A stretch of 64,000 nt of DNA from an uncultured Planctomycetota bacterium. GTDB taxonomy: Bacteria; Planctomycetota; Phycisphaerae; UBA1845; UTPLA1. Positions 22,857-32,122 of the stretch are shown piece after piece. The notes under the pieces were generated by a model, which did not search any database, had not been told where the DNA came from, and was given only the letters and a program-made list of their open reading frames with translations. The translations under genes and the position numbers were made by a program. The DNA is taken from assembly GCA_900696465.1 (NCBI GenBank), contig CAADGE010000030.1:1-64000 (forward strand), given 5' to 3'. How positions within the stretch are numbered: the stretch's first letter is position 1; every line of letters starts with the position of its first letter.

Positions 22857-25222
22857 ACGAACTCGGCCGCAGAACCTTCCTCAAAGTGCTTGGCACGAGC
22901 GGTGCCGGCGCATTCGGTGTCGTCGCCTTCTCGTGCGATCAGCGACAAGAAGCAGAACAGATCGCCGCAACTCAGACGGCCAGCGTGTATCCTGCCGATC
23001 TGACCTGGAACAAAGCGCCGTGCCGCTATTGTGGCACTGGCTGCGGCGTGGAGGTCGGCGTCAAGGATGGCCGGGTCATGGCCGTTCGTGGTGATACCGC
23101 CAGCCCGGTCAACAAGGGCCTGCTCTGCGTGAAGGGCTATCACCTGCCGGGACTCCTGTACGGGAAGGATCGTCTGCAATACCCGATGCGGCGTGGCGCA
23201 GACGGCAGACTCTCGCGCATCAGCTGGGATGAAGCGCTGGACCTCATCGCGGAGAAATTCAAGTCCGCCCTCGATGCACACGGCCCAGATGCCGTGGCCG
23301 TGTACGGCTCCGGCCAGTGGACCATCTTCGACGGATACGCTGCGCTCAAGTGGGTCAAGGGCGGCATGCGCAGCAACAACCTCGAGCCCAACGCCCGGCT
23401 CTGCATGGCCAGCGCCGTCAGCGGCTTTATCACGCAGTTTCAAAGTGATGAGCCGATGGGCTGCTACGACGACTTCGACTACGGAGACGACTTCGTCCTA
23501 TGGGGGCACAACGCCGCCGAGATGCACCCGGTCCTCTACTCCCGCATGCTCGAACGCAAGCGAACAAAGCCCGGCTCGCGCATCATCGACCTCGCCACGC
23601 GACGTACCGCGTCGAGCGACCATGCCGATCTGTACGTCGAGTTCGCCCCCGGAAGCGACCTGGCTCTTGCCAATGGCATCCTCCACCTGCTGCTCAAACG
23701 CGACCGAATCGACCGGGCCTTCATCGAGGAAAACGTCGTCTTCAAGCGTGGCATCGAAGACGTGGCCCGCATCGGCTACGGCTGTTATGACGATCAGGCC
23801 GACCGTTACATTTTCGAAGACGAGCCGCGCGATAGCTCGCTCGAAGAACTCCGCGCGTTCCTTGAAGACTACACGCCCGACAAAGTCAGCAAGATCAGCG
23901 GTGTGCCCGTCGCACAGATAGAAACCCTGGCCGAGATCTACGGCGACCCGCGCCGCGGTACGGTCAGCTTGTGGTGCATGGGTGTCAACCAGCACTACCG
24001 CGGCACATGGATGAACAACCTCATCACCGACCTGCACCTCATCACCGGAAAGATCAGCAAGCCGGGGAGCAACCCTTTTTCCATCACCGGACAACCCGCG
24101 GCCTGCGGCACGGTCCGCGAGGTGGGCACGCTGTGTAACCGCCTGCCCGCAGACATGGTGGTGACCAGCGCCGAGCATCGCGCCAAGGCCGAGAAAATCT
24201 GGGGCCTGCCGGAGGGCACGATCAATCCGAAGCCCGGCTATCATGCCGTGGACATGTTCCGCGCACTGACGCGCGGCGACGTGAAGGCGCTGTGGGTCCA
24301 GACCACGAATCCATGGGTCACACTGCCGAACCTCAACCGCTTCCAGCGCACGCCGGGCGACGGCCGCTTCATCGTGGTGAGCGACATTTATCCGACACCC
24401 ACGACCGACGTGGCCGATCTGATCCTGCCGGCCGCTGCATGGGTGGAGCGCGAAGGCATGTATGGCAACACCGAGCGCCGCACCCAGCACTGGGACAAAA
24501 TGATCGACCCGCCGGGCGAAGCGAAGGAGGATGCGTGGGCGATCATGCAGGTCGCGAAGCGCATGGGCATGGGTCATCTGTTTCCCTGGCCGGAGAATGA
24601 CTGGCACAAGCCGATGTACGAGGAGTATCGAAGCTTTACGCTCGATACCGGCAAGGACCTCGCGAGTTACGACGAACTCCGTGCAACACGCGGCCTCCGC
24701 TGGCCGGTCGTCAACGGCAAGGAGACGACCTACCGTTACGCCGCCGGCCACGATCCCTTCGTCAAAAAAGCCAAAGGTGTTCACTTCTACAAGGCCAAGG
24801 GCTATGGCGAGAAGGCCGCCTTCTGGCTGCGGCCCTACCACCCGCCGCCCGAAGTACCGGACACCGACTACCCCTACTGGCTGTGCACCGGCCGCGTGCT
24901 AGAGCAGTGGCACACCGGTTCGATGACTCGACGCACGAAGCAGCTCCATCAGGCCATGCCCAGCGCCTATGTGGAGATCAACCGCGCCGATGCGATGGAG
25001 CTGGGCGTAAAACCTCGCGACTGGGTCAACGTCATTAGCCGCCGGGGCGAATTGAAACTCCGCGTCGTCGTCGACGGCCGCGGCAAACCACCGCGCGGCA
25101 TGGTCTTTGTTCCGTTCTTCGATGAGAACAAGCTGATTAACCTGCTGACTCTGGACACGATGTGCAACATCAGCAAGCAACCGGACTACAAGAAATGCGC
25201 CGTCCGAATCGAACGAGCTTAG
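22853..25222 (+). CDS. napA: periplasmic nitrate reductase catalytic subunit NapA
   Basis: NapA reduces nitrate to nitrite with a bis-MGD molybdenum centre and one [4Fe-4S] cluster. The Tat signal GRRTFLKVLG is at residues 5-14. Cluster cysteines are 57, 60, 64 and 92, with Lys94 after the last. The Mo-ligating Cys184 lies in NARLCMASAVSGF, and DEPMGCYDD and WGHNAAEMHP are NapA-type rather than formate-dehydrogenase-type. The start at 22853 has GGAGGG 6 bases upstream and overlaps the cupin stop; the ATG at 22847 abuts that site. Cys28 directly after the signal (VVAFSC) might be lipidated. No napD, napC, napF or napGH is present in the window. At 789 residues it is slightly short for the family. 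Confidence 0.93.
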   Translation: MNELGRRTFLKVLGTSGAGAFGVVAFSCDQRQEAEQIAATQTASVYPADLTWNKAPCRYCGTGCGVEVGVKDGRVMAVRGDTASPVNKGLLCVKGYHLPGLLYGKDRLQYPMRRGADGRLSRISWDEALDLIAEKFKSALDAHGPDAVAVYGSGQWTIFDGYAALKWVKGGMRSNNLEPNARLCMASAVSGFITQFQSDEPMGCYDDFDYGDDFVLWGHNAAEMHPVLYSRMLERKRTKPGSRIIDLATRRTASSDHADLYVEFAPGSDLALANGILHLLLKRDRIDRAFIEENVVFKRGIEDVARIGYGCYDDQADRYIFEDEPRDSSLEELRAFLEDYTPDKVSKISGVPVAQIETLAEIYGDPRRGTVSLWCMGVNQHYRGTWMNNLITDLHLITGKISKPGSNPFSITGQPAACGTVREVGTLCNRLPADMVVTSAEHRAKAEKIWGLPEGTINPKPGYHAVDMFRALTRGDVKALWVQTTNPWVTLPNLNRFQRTPGDGRFIVVSDIYPTPTTDVADLILPAAAWVEREGMYGNTERRTQHWDKMIDPPGEAKEDAWAIMQVAKRMGMGHLFPWPENDWHKPMYEEYRSFTLDTGKDLASYDELRATRGLRWPVVNGKETTYRYAAGHDPFVKKAKGVHFYKAKGYGEKAAFWLRPYHPPPEVPDTDYPYWLCTGRVLEQWHTGSMTRRTKQLHQAMPSAYVEINRADAMELGVKPRDWVNVISRRGELKLRVVVDGRGKPPRGMVFVPFFDENKLINLLTLDTMCNISKQPDYKKCAVRIERA

Positions 25223-25830
25223 CCGTCGCTTCGTCGCGGCTTGCGACATGGCTATGCCGTCTGGCGACGACGACGATGGCCGGCATTGCATTCGCAGCGA
25301 TCGCCTGCGACGCTCCGCCGACAGCAAAGGTAGCACCGGCCGACCGTCCCGCCCAGACAACTTCCGGATGGTCACAGGCCCGCGCCGAACGACGCGCCTA
25401 CGACGGCGCTCCGCCGGTCATTCCGCACATGCGCATGGGGGCCCATTGCACATCCTGCCACACGCAGACAGGCATCCAGTTCGGTGAGATGGGCTTCGCT
25501 CCGCCCATGCCGCACATGTCCGGCTCCGATGGCGGCGGTTTCGAACGATGCGAACAGTGCCATGTTTATCTGGAGGATAACGGGCTCTTCGCGGAAAGCG
25601 GATTCCTGCCCCTCCGACAGGACCTGCGCCGCGGGCGACGCTTTCACGATTATGCCCCACCGGTCTTGCCTCACCCTGTGTTCATGCGTGAGAATTGCCT
25701 CGCCTGCCATACCGGCCCGGCGGCGCGGGAAGAAATACGCTGCTCCCACCCGGAGCGGACGCGATGTCTGCAGTGCCATGTGCCGGTCATGGACGGCACG
25801 GAATTTGCTAGAGCAAATGGCGGCGGTTGA
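25195..25830 (+). CDS. tetraheme NapB-like cytochrome c lipoprotein
   Basis: This 211-residue protein is probably a lipoprotein, with a hydrophobic TMAGIAFAAIAC lipobox at Cys38. It has four CxxCH sites at residues 85, 119, 168 and 191. The second half (APPVLPHPVFMRENCLACH, HPERTRCLQCH) is a textbook NapB core, including the PPVxPH histidine. The first half (APPVIPHMRMGAHCTSCH, FERCEQCH) repeats the same order. Ordinary NapB has two haems, so this looks like an internal duplication. The ATG at 25195 overlaps napA by 28 bases; an ATG at 25276 would leave too short a signal. It should deliver electrons to NapA. Confidence 0.85.
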   Translation: MRRPNRTSLAVASSRLATWLCRLATTTMAGIAFAAIACDAPPTAKVAPADRPAQTTSGWSQARAERRAYDGAPPVIPHMRMGAHCTSCHTQTGIQFGEMGFAPPMPHMSGSDGGGFERCEQCHVYLEDNGLFAESGFLPLRQDLRRGRRFHDYAPPVLPHPVFMRENCLACHTGPAAREEIRCSHPERTRCLQCHVPVMDGTEFARANGGG

Positions 25831-25884
25831 TGTGCAGCCCCGTCGATCCGTATCGAAGTCCTGAATCGAAGGAGTACCTGCGAT

Positions 25885-26025
25885 ATGTCACCCGGTGACC
25901 AGCTCATCACGGTTTTCATCAACAGCATTGGTGTGCTTCTCAGTGCCATCATCAACATGCTGTTCTCAGTTTTCCTCGTACCGTTTTTTGAGGACATTGC
26001 GACATCCATCGGTCTGCCTGTGTGA
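25885..26025 (+). CDS. 46-residue hydrophobic peptide
   Basis: This short gene runs from ATG 25885 to TGA 26025 with AAGGAG 10 bases upstream. The product starts MSPGDQLITVF and has one long hydrophobic helix (about residues 7-37) with FSVFLVPFFEDIA near the end. It fills the gap between the NapB-like gene and the porin, with its stop 1 base before the porin ATG. The good ribosome site and this coupling support translation. It may be a small membrane subunit of the respiratory module. I recognise no family. Confidence 0.55.
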   Translation: MSPGDQLITVFINSIGVLLSAIINMLFSVFLVPFFEDIATSIGLPV

Positions 26026-26026
26026 A

Positions 26027-27568
26027 ATGACCAATTCCTGTCAAAACAGGATGTCCGGTGCCAGGCGATGCGCGACGCGCGTCATTCGACGGGTGCTTGC
26101 ATGCCTCGCAGGCATTTGCGCAGCCATCGCGGCTGAAAGCCGCATCGCGGCATCGGCTGCCGCGGACCCGATCACCTCGCAACCGTCCACCGATTCACAG
26201 TCCACAACAGCGCAGTCAGACACGAAGCCGCCGCCTCCGCCGCGCTACCTCGACCTTCGCTACGACGAAAACTACAGCTATCTCGACGGGCCGCCCGGCA
26301 GCTATCAAACGGACATCTTCGACCCGATCAAGTGGATTCACCTGACAGAAGACCTCACGCTGAGCATCGGCGGCGAGGTCCGAGCGCGCATGGAGGCGGA
26401 GACCAATACGACCTTCGGCAGTCGTGAGCCTGCGCAGGATACCTTTCTGCTTCACCGCTATCTGATCCACACCGACCTGCGCTATCGAAAGCTGGCCCGT
26501 GTCTTCTTCCAGGGTATCAGCGCGTTTGTCGAAGACCGTGATCTTCCACTCCTGCCGATCATGGAGAATCGCTGGGACTTCCAGCAACTCTTCCTCGATC
26601 TGCGATTTCTCGGCGAGGACATACCCTTGACCGTGCGTTTCGGCAGGCAGGAGCTGCTCTACGGCCGACAGCGGCTTATCAGCCCGCTGGACTGGGCCAA
26701 CACCCGGCGGCGCTTCGACGGTGTCAAGCTTTTCTACGAAAGCGATCCGTTCGACATTGATTTCTTCTACATGCGCCCCGTCCCCATCGACCTCTCGGAG
26801 GGGCTCAATCGCAAGCCCGATGAGTATCGCGAGGAGGCCCACTTCTATGGCATCTACTCAAAGTACAAGGGCATCGCCGACCATTACATCGAAAACTACT
26901 TTCTCGCCCTTCGCGACACCGGCAACCTCACCAATGCCAACGGTCGCGTCGGCGACGAGTCGCTCTATACCTTAGGCAGTCGCCTCGGTGGCCAGAGAAA
27001 CCAGTTCGATTACGACGGCGAGTTCGCCCACCAGTTCGGCAACTTCGCAGGTGACCGCATCCAGGCATGGATGAGCTGTCTGGAAGGCGGCTGGACGGCC
27101 AAACTGCCCATGAGCCCGCGTATCGGCGGCGGCTTTGATTTCGGCTCCGGCGACCGAAACCCGACCGATGGCAAGCATCAGACCTTCAACCAGCTCTTTC
27201 CGCTGGGTCATGCCCACTGGGGCTATCTCGATCTGTTCGGCCTTCAAAACCTGCTGGCGACGAACATTAACTTTTCTTTCAAGCCGATCGACACCGTCAC
27301 GACTCGGCTGGCATGGTACACCTTCTGGAACCATCGCACGCGCGACGCCCTCTACAACGCTGGCGGCGTCCCGGTCCGGCGCGCCCCGAACGGCGGCGCA
27401 GGACACGACATCGGCAACGAAATCGATCTGACCATCCAATGGGCCATTGACCGGCACTCATCGCTGCTGCTCGGCTACTCGCACTTCTGGTCGAACAACT
27501 TCATCCGTGCCACCGGCTCCGACCGCGACGCGGACCTGTTCTACGTCCAGTACGGGTTCAAGTTCTGA
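26027..27568 (+). CDS. outer-membrane beta-barrel porin, alginate-export (AlgE-like) family
   Basis: This 513-residue protein has a signal peptide (hydrophobic VLACLAGICAAIAA) and a Thr/Ser/Pro-rich linker. The barrel has alternating aromatic/polar strands, with FRFGRQELLYGRQRLISPLDW-like text (RFGRQELLYGRQRLI), DGVKLFYES, GEFAHQFG and a final strand ending in aromatic FYVQYGFKF. This is the pattern of the alginate-export porin family. It ends the respiratory island on the same strand, so it may admit nitrate or other anions to the periplasm. The start is uncertain: 26027 follows the small-peptide stop and 26051 is a second ATG; both keep the signal peptide. Confidence 0.85.
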   Translation: MTNSCQNRMSGARRCATRVIRRVLACLAGICAAIAAESRIAASAAADPITSQPSTDSQSTTAQSDTKPPPPPRYLDLRYDENYSYLDGPPGSYQTDIFDPIKWIHLTEDLTLSIGGEVRARMEAETNTTFGSREPAQDTFLLHRYLIHTDLRYRKLARVFFQGISAFVEDRDLPLLPIMENRWDFQQLFLDLRFLGEDIPLTVRFGRQELLYGRQRLISPLDWANTRRRFDGVKLFYESDPFDIDFFYMRPVPIDLSEGLNRKPDEYREEAHFYGIYSKYKGIADHYIENYFLALRDTGNLTNANGRVGDESLYTLGSRLGGQRNQFDYDGEFAHQFGNFAGDRIQAWMSCLEGGWTAKLPMSPRIGGGFDFGSGDRNPTDGKHQTFNQLFPLGHAHWGYLDLFGLQNLLATNINFSFKPIDTVTTRLAWYTFWNHRTRDALYNAGGVPVRRAPNGGAGHDIGNEIDLTIQWAIDRHSSLLLGYSHFWSNNFIRATGSDRDADLFYVQYGFKF

Positions 27569-27628
27569 CTCAGACATCCTGCTTCGATCATGTATGCCGT
27601 GATTCAATGACCTGTGCGATTCCAAGTG

Positions 27629-28318
27629 CTACGCGATCTCAAGTGACAGGCTGCGCCGCAGCCGGGAAACCTCGGCATGCGCCAGGCGGGTCGGCTCAGG
27701 CAGGCGAAACTTTGTACAAGACTCGAGGGTCAGTCGCACCGCATCGTCGAGCGTGATCAGATGCCCGATGCTGACGTACACCGGCCGCACGCCGCGCTGC
27801 GTCCGTACCACCCGTCCGATCTCCCCCTCTCGATCCGTCAGCGATGCAATTGCCCCTCGTCGATCCGCTGGGTCGCAATTCACACCGCACAGCCGGCTCT
27901 TCGCGCACCCCATGGTCGGCCGACCCAGGAACAGGCCCAGGTGACATGCCAGTCCGAAACGCCTCGGATGCGCCAATCCGTGTCCATCAACCATGAAGAC
28001 ATGCGGCTCGGTTCGCAGCTTGCGCGCGGCGGCAATCAGCGCCGGTGCCTCTCGAAAACTCAGCAAGCCCGGCACGTACGGGAACCGCACCGCTCGAACG
28101 ACATGCTGCTTCTCGACCAGCGTGCCGTCGGAGATATCCCAGACGACCCAACAGGCGATGATGCGATCAGATTCGACGAACGCGCAATCCGCACCGGCGA
28201 CAAGCCGCACATCCTTTGACAGTGCGCTCGTGTGAACGCGAGCAGCCAGTCTCTTCTGCATCGAAACTGCCCGAGTGGGAGAGAGAGACCAGAGATGGAG
28301 GGGCGTCGGCAGCTTCAT
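27629..28318 (-). CDS. nfi: endonuclease V (deoxyinosine 3'-endonuclease)
   Basis: EndoV nicks DNA one base 3' of deoxyinosine. The 229-residue protein has the first catalytic Asp in AGADCAFVE and the damage-wedge motif FPYVPGLLSFREAP. Then come VDGHGLAHPRRFGLACHLG, with a catalytic Asp, and the late PVYVSIGHLITLDDAV with His. The length is standard. The ATG at 28318 is preferred to a GTG two codons earlier. It converges on the porin gene and is probably monocistronic. Confidence 0.93.
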   Translation of the reverse strand: MKLPTPLHLWSLSPTRAVSMQKRLAARVHTSALSKDVRLVAGADCAFVESDRIIACWVVWDISDGTLVEKQHVVRAVRFPYVPGLLSFREAPALIAAARKLRTEPHVFMVDGHGLAHPRRFGLACHLGLFLGRPTMGCAKSRLCGVNCDPADRRGAIASLTDREGEIGRVVRTQRGVRPVYVSIGHLITLDDAVRLTLESCTKFRLPEPTRLAHAEVSRLRRSLSLEIA

Positions 28319-28518
28319 AACCACATCCTATATCCGATGCAATCCCGCAGACAGCGACCGGCAGCCCGAGGCCAGGGACAAATCAAAAGTTAGGCAGGTG
28401 GGCGTCGAATGGATTAAGATGTGAAAGCGGCGCACGATTCAGGCACTGCCGGAACCGTAAGATAATCGGCGGTCGTCATTGCATCGTAACGAACAACAAA
28501 CCCGCTCCGGTAGGCACC

Positions 28519-31500
28519 ATGCCCGGACGAATTCTGACATCCCGGCTGCTTCTGACTGGAATCCTTGCGGTAACCTTCGGATCGTCCTCCGCCCGCGCCG
28601 ATCTTCTCCTCACGAAAGACGGCCGCACTATCGCATGCCGAATCCTCAAGTCGGAAGATACTGTGCTGCGTGTCCTCACCGGTGATCCAGCCGGACCACG
28701 CGAGCTGACGATCGAACTTGCAGACATCACCGAACATCTGCAGGGTATCGAGGAGATTGCAAGAATCGAGGCGAGCAAGGACGCGGAACGGCTCGTCAAC
28801 TGGTGTGCTGCATACTATCAAGCCGGCTACGAGACACTCGCGCGCCGGGCGATGCGCCGCGCCCTTTCGCTCGACCGCAAACTGGGCGACACACCGCTTG
28901 TCAGCCGGCCGGATAGTACCTCGAAGCGATCCGCTGCAACGACCGCCTTCGCCCGGTTCCGTAATCTCATCACCATTCGCGATCGCGTCACAGCACTGGC
29001 ACCGGATGACGCGGCTGGCCTGCTGTCAGCCGCTCGCTGGGCACATCGCGCCGGGTTGAAGGACGAAGCTGCACGGCTCCTGCGGCGTGCCTGGCGCGTC
29101 GATGCAACACAGAGTGACATCAGCTCCCTCGCACTCGCCTGGGGCGTTCATCTCGAAGGATGGATGACCATCGACCTGACCCCGGCGCTGGATGGTTCGC
29201 TGTTCACGGACACACTTCGCGACGATGAAACCCTCGTCGCTGCCGACCCTGAAATGGAGTTCCTGCTTCTTCCGCTTCGTTACGAACCCGATCGGCTTTC
29301 AAAACCTGCCGCCGGCGAATCTGAAGTCCGCAATCTCTCACGCAATTCCTTCAAGGGCCGCGACGCCCGCGGCTTTTACGGCTTCTTGCCCGCGACAATC
29401 CGCGATGGAAGCTTCCGGCCCGCCAGCGATCTTCGCGGTCCTGTCTACGAACGGTTCCTGCTCAAGACGGGAGAAGGCGGCCGCACGCTGGCGGAATTGC
29501 GAAATCACCTCGGACCACGGACTCCGGAGGCACCGGCCGCTGACAAGCGTCGGACCGGTCGAAGCGCTCGCCAGCCGCGCATCAAGACCACCGTTGCAAC
29601 CGAGAGGGCCAACGGCTCACTCATTGCCGTCTTTGAGGTCGCGAAGAACGCATCTGAAATGAAAATCGAATGGGCCGACGGCGGCGAAGAAACCGTTGAC
29701 CTCGACTTTCTGCGCCAGGCCAGCATCGTCTCGCCTGATCGAGTCGTCGAAAATCTCCCCGACACCCCCGACGCCCGACGCAAGAAGAACTGGCCATGGT
29801 CCGCCACACCGGCCGTGACACGCGCCCTGCGACTCGCCGAGGGGTCTTCACCCGCCATGGCTGCTCTTGCGATCGAGCGGCTGGCAAGAATCCGACGCCA
29901 ACTCGAGATCCGATTTGATCCAGATGCCCGCGCCAGTCTCAATCGCTGGGCGAACGTCGTCGATCCGACCATGCTCCGTGCCGGTGGCCGTGCGGAAGAA
30001 CAGATTCAACTTGCCGTCTGGAAGTACTTCTGCGAGCGCATCGACAAGTCCGATCCATCACCGTCACCTCTGGCGCTATCAATGCTAACAGAGGCCGAAG
30101 CTGATCTGCAGTTGAGCTGGGTTCGTATCACGGCCTGCGCCCTGCGACTTGAACAGGCAAGTCACTGGTGGCGCCGCGTCTGTCAGCGCCCGTTGGAGAT
30201 CACGAGCGAAGAAGACCAGACCCGTTTCGGCGGAGGCGGCCCTGTACCAAGCCCCTGTGCATACTGTGCTGCGCGGCTGCTCGAAGCCGTCCTCGCATCG
30301 GAGGACTCCTTCGTCTGCTCCGAAGCGATCGACATCCTGCTGGCGCTGCCCCCCGCCGTCACAGACTGGAAATTCCTCGAATACGCATCCGCCTCCGCCC
30401 AGCGCTACGCCCTGACGCGCATCGGCGAACTGAGCGATCGCGCTTCGGCCGCCCGGCTGCTCCAGGCATTGATTCTCGCCGCCCGGCCGGAGATGGCCCA
30501 GGAAGTCGCCCGCGCTGCGCAATCCCTCGAACTCAACGCCCAGGACATCGAAGCCGCTATTCTCTCGCAGTGGTGGTCGCTGGATGTTCCCACATCACGA
30601 ACCGCCGCGCAGGAGACCAGTCGAAAAACCGCTTTCCTCAGAGTGCTCCAGGGCATCAACCTCGGTGACAGTGTCTACGGAAAGCGCTTCGCCCGCATGA
30701 TGGAGGATGCTCTCAAAGGCACCGAGCAGGAGCGGATCGCCGCATGGCAACTGCTGATCACTCAACTGATGTACCGGCGCGAGCACCTCGGCGTCGAGTG
30801 TTCGGTTCACCGCGGCAGCGATGGTGTCGGCGACAAGCGGAGCATCAACCACGGCCCCTTCCCGCTGATGGTCGATCCGGCTTCGCACGATCCGCTGCTC
30901 CGGGGAATCACCGATGCCGCGCGCGAAGGCCCCGTGGAACTGCGCCCGGCAGCGCTCAGCGTTCTGCTCGAAACCGGCTACGCCGATGAGGCTGCTCAAT
31001 GCCTGCTGGCCCCCGGCCTTGATCCCGCCGCCCGCAACCATCTCCTGAACGACCTGCTGCATTCCTCCCGGCTCTATTACCTCGATGCCACGGTCGCCCT
31101 GGCAGGTCATTTGCTTCAGCCAAGATGCTTCGAGCTTGCCGAGACCATCATGAACTACCTCGATCGTCGTGCCGCTGAGTACACCCCTGAAGAGGCATGG
31201 CGCCTCAGCGCCGCGCTCAAGGCCGGCGTCCACATCGAACAGATGGAAGCTCTCGTCAATCGTGCTCCGGCGCCGGTCGCAGCGCGAATCCGACAGTGGA
31301 TCTTCCGCATCTGCCACATGAGTCCACAGGATCAGCAGCGGCTGGCCAGTGCGCGCAGCGTTGAGGAACGGGCTGACCGACTGGCACGCATCAACCTGCG
31401 GCGCGGTCAGATCGTTGACGGCACATACGGCGTACTCGCCATCGCCGTGACCACGACTCAGACCAAGATTCGAGCAACGGACATGCAAGGACCCAGCCCG

Positions 31501-32082
31501 ATGACAGGTCGCTGGATCACACCGCGACGGTTGACGCTCGCGCTGCCGCCGATCCGCATCTCATTCAGTGATGACGACGACGACGAGTATGAAATACTCT
31601 GGCAGGATAAAATCATCGGCCAGGGACGCATCCCTCACGAAGCCATGCCGATCCGGGGACCCCGCGCCTATTACCCGGTCCTTCGCGCTTCGCCCGTCTG
31701 GTGGTCACTCGCCGGCTTTCTTGCGCCGGGCATCGACCCCGAAACGCGCGACGAAGGCGCCAGCGGTCCGCTGCGCCTGCCGAGTCTGAAAGTGCTCACA
31801 CCGCCCGCTCCAGGCACGATGACCATCACAATCACCGATCTGCTTCGCAAGGGACTCGCCGACGCAGGCGCTTTCCCGGATGTCGATCTGACGGAACTGG
31901 TGCCCGATGATTTTCGTATCACGTTGCGCTATGGCGCCTTCGGCGCCTTCAGCGGTTGCGGATCGGAGCTGTTCCCCGGCATCCCGACCGGCGACATGCT
32001 CGGCGGTCCGGATGATGAACTGCCCGCGAAGCGCCGTCAGCTGCTGAACGTGATGCTGGTACTGGAACGAACCGACTGGTGA
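28519..32082 (+). CDS. very large exported protein of unknown function
   Basis: This 1187-residue protein has a clear signal peptide (SRLLLTGILAVTFGSSSARA). A short beta domain like a DLLLTKDGRTIACRIL module follows, then a long helical middle with TPR-like pieces (ARRAMRRALSLDRKLG, AARLLRRAWRVD), Arg-rich linkers and HEAT-like text. A beta-rich C-terminus contains an acidic DDDDDEYEILW hairpin. No catalytic motif is visible. Proteins of this size and make-up are frequent in Planctomycetota and are usually uncharacterised. It stands alone, with a candidate TTCAGG-N17-GATAAT promoter at 28438-28466. It may be a periplasmic scaffold. Confidence 0.8.
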   Translation: MPGRILTSRLLLTGILAVTFGSSSARADLLLTKDGRTIACRILKSEDTVLRVLTGDPAGPRELTIELADITEHLQGIEEIARIEASKDAERLVNWCAAYYQAGYETLARRAMRRALSLDRKLGDTPLVSRPDSTSKRSAATTAFARFRNLITIRDRVTALAPDDAAGLLSAARWAHRAGLKDEAARLLRRAWRVDATQSDISSLALAWGVHLEGWMTIDLTPALDGSLFTDTLRDDETLVAADPEMEFLLLPLRYEPDRLSKPAAGESEVRNLSRNSFKGRDARGFYGFLPATIRDGSFRPASDLRGPVYERFLLKTGEGGRTLAELRNHLGPRTPEAPAADKRRTGRSARQPRIKTTVATERANGSLIAVFEVAKNASEMKIEWADGGEETVDLDFLRQASIVSPDRVVENLPDTPDARRKKNWPWSATPAVTRALRLAEGSSPAMAALAIERLARIRRQLEIRFDPDARASLNRWANVVDPTMLRAGGRAEEQIQLAVWKYFCERIDKSDPSPSPLALSMLTEAEADLQLSWVRITACALRLEQASHWWRRVCQRPLEITSEEDQTRFGGGGPVPSPCAYCAARLLEAVLASEDSFVCSEAIDILLALPPAVTDWKFLEYASASAQRYALTRIGELSDRASAARLLQALILAARPEMAQEVARAAQSLELNAQDIEAAILSQWWSLDVPTSRTAAQETSRKTAFLRVLQGINLGDSVYGKRFARMMEDALKGTEQERIAAWQLLITQLMYRREHLGVECSVHRGSDGVGDKRSINHGPFPLMVDPASHDPLLRGITDAAREGPVELRPAALSVLLETGYADEAAQCLLAPGLDPAARNHLLNDLLHSSRLYYLDATVALAGHLLQPRCFELAETIMNYLDRRAAEYTPEEAWRLSAALKAGVHIEQMEALVNRAPAPVAARIRQWIFRICHMSPQDQQRLASARSVEERADRLARINLRRGQIVDGTYGVLAIAVTTTQTKIRATDMQGPSPMTGRWITPRRLTLALPPIRISFSDDDDDEYEILWQDKIIGQGRIPHEAMPIRGPRAYYPVLRASPVWWSLAGFLAPGIDPETRDEGASGPLRLPSLKVLTPPAPGTMTITITDLLRKGLADAGAFPDVDLTELVPDDFRITLRYGAFGAFSGCGSELFPGIPTGDMLGGPDDELPAKRRQLLNVMLVLERTDW

Positions 32083-32122
32083 TGCCAGCGCCCGGCAAAG
32101 AGTCGTTGTTTTCGGCCGACGC

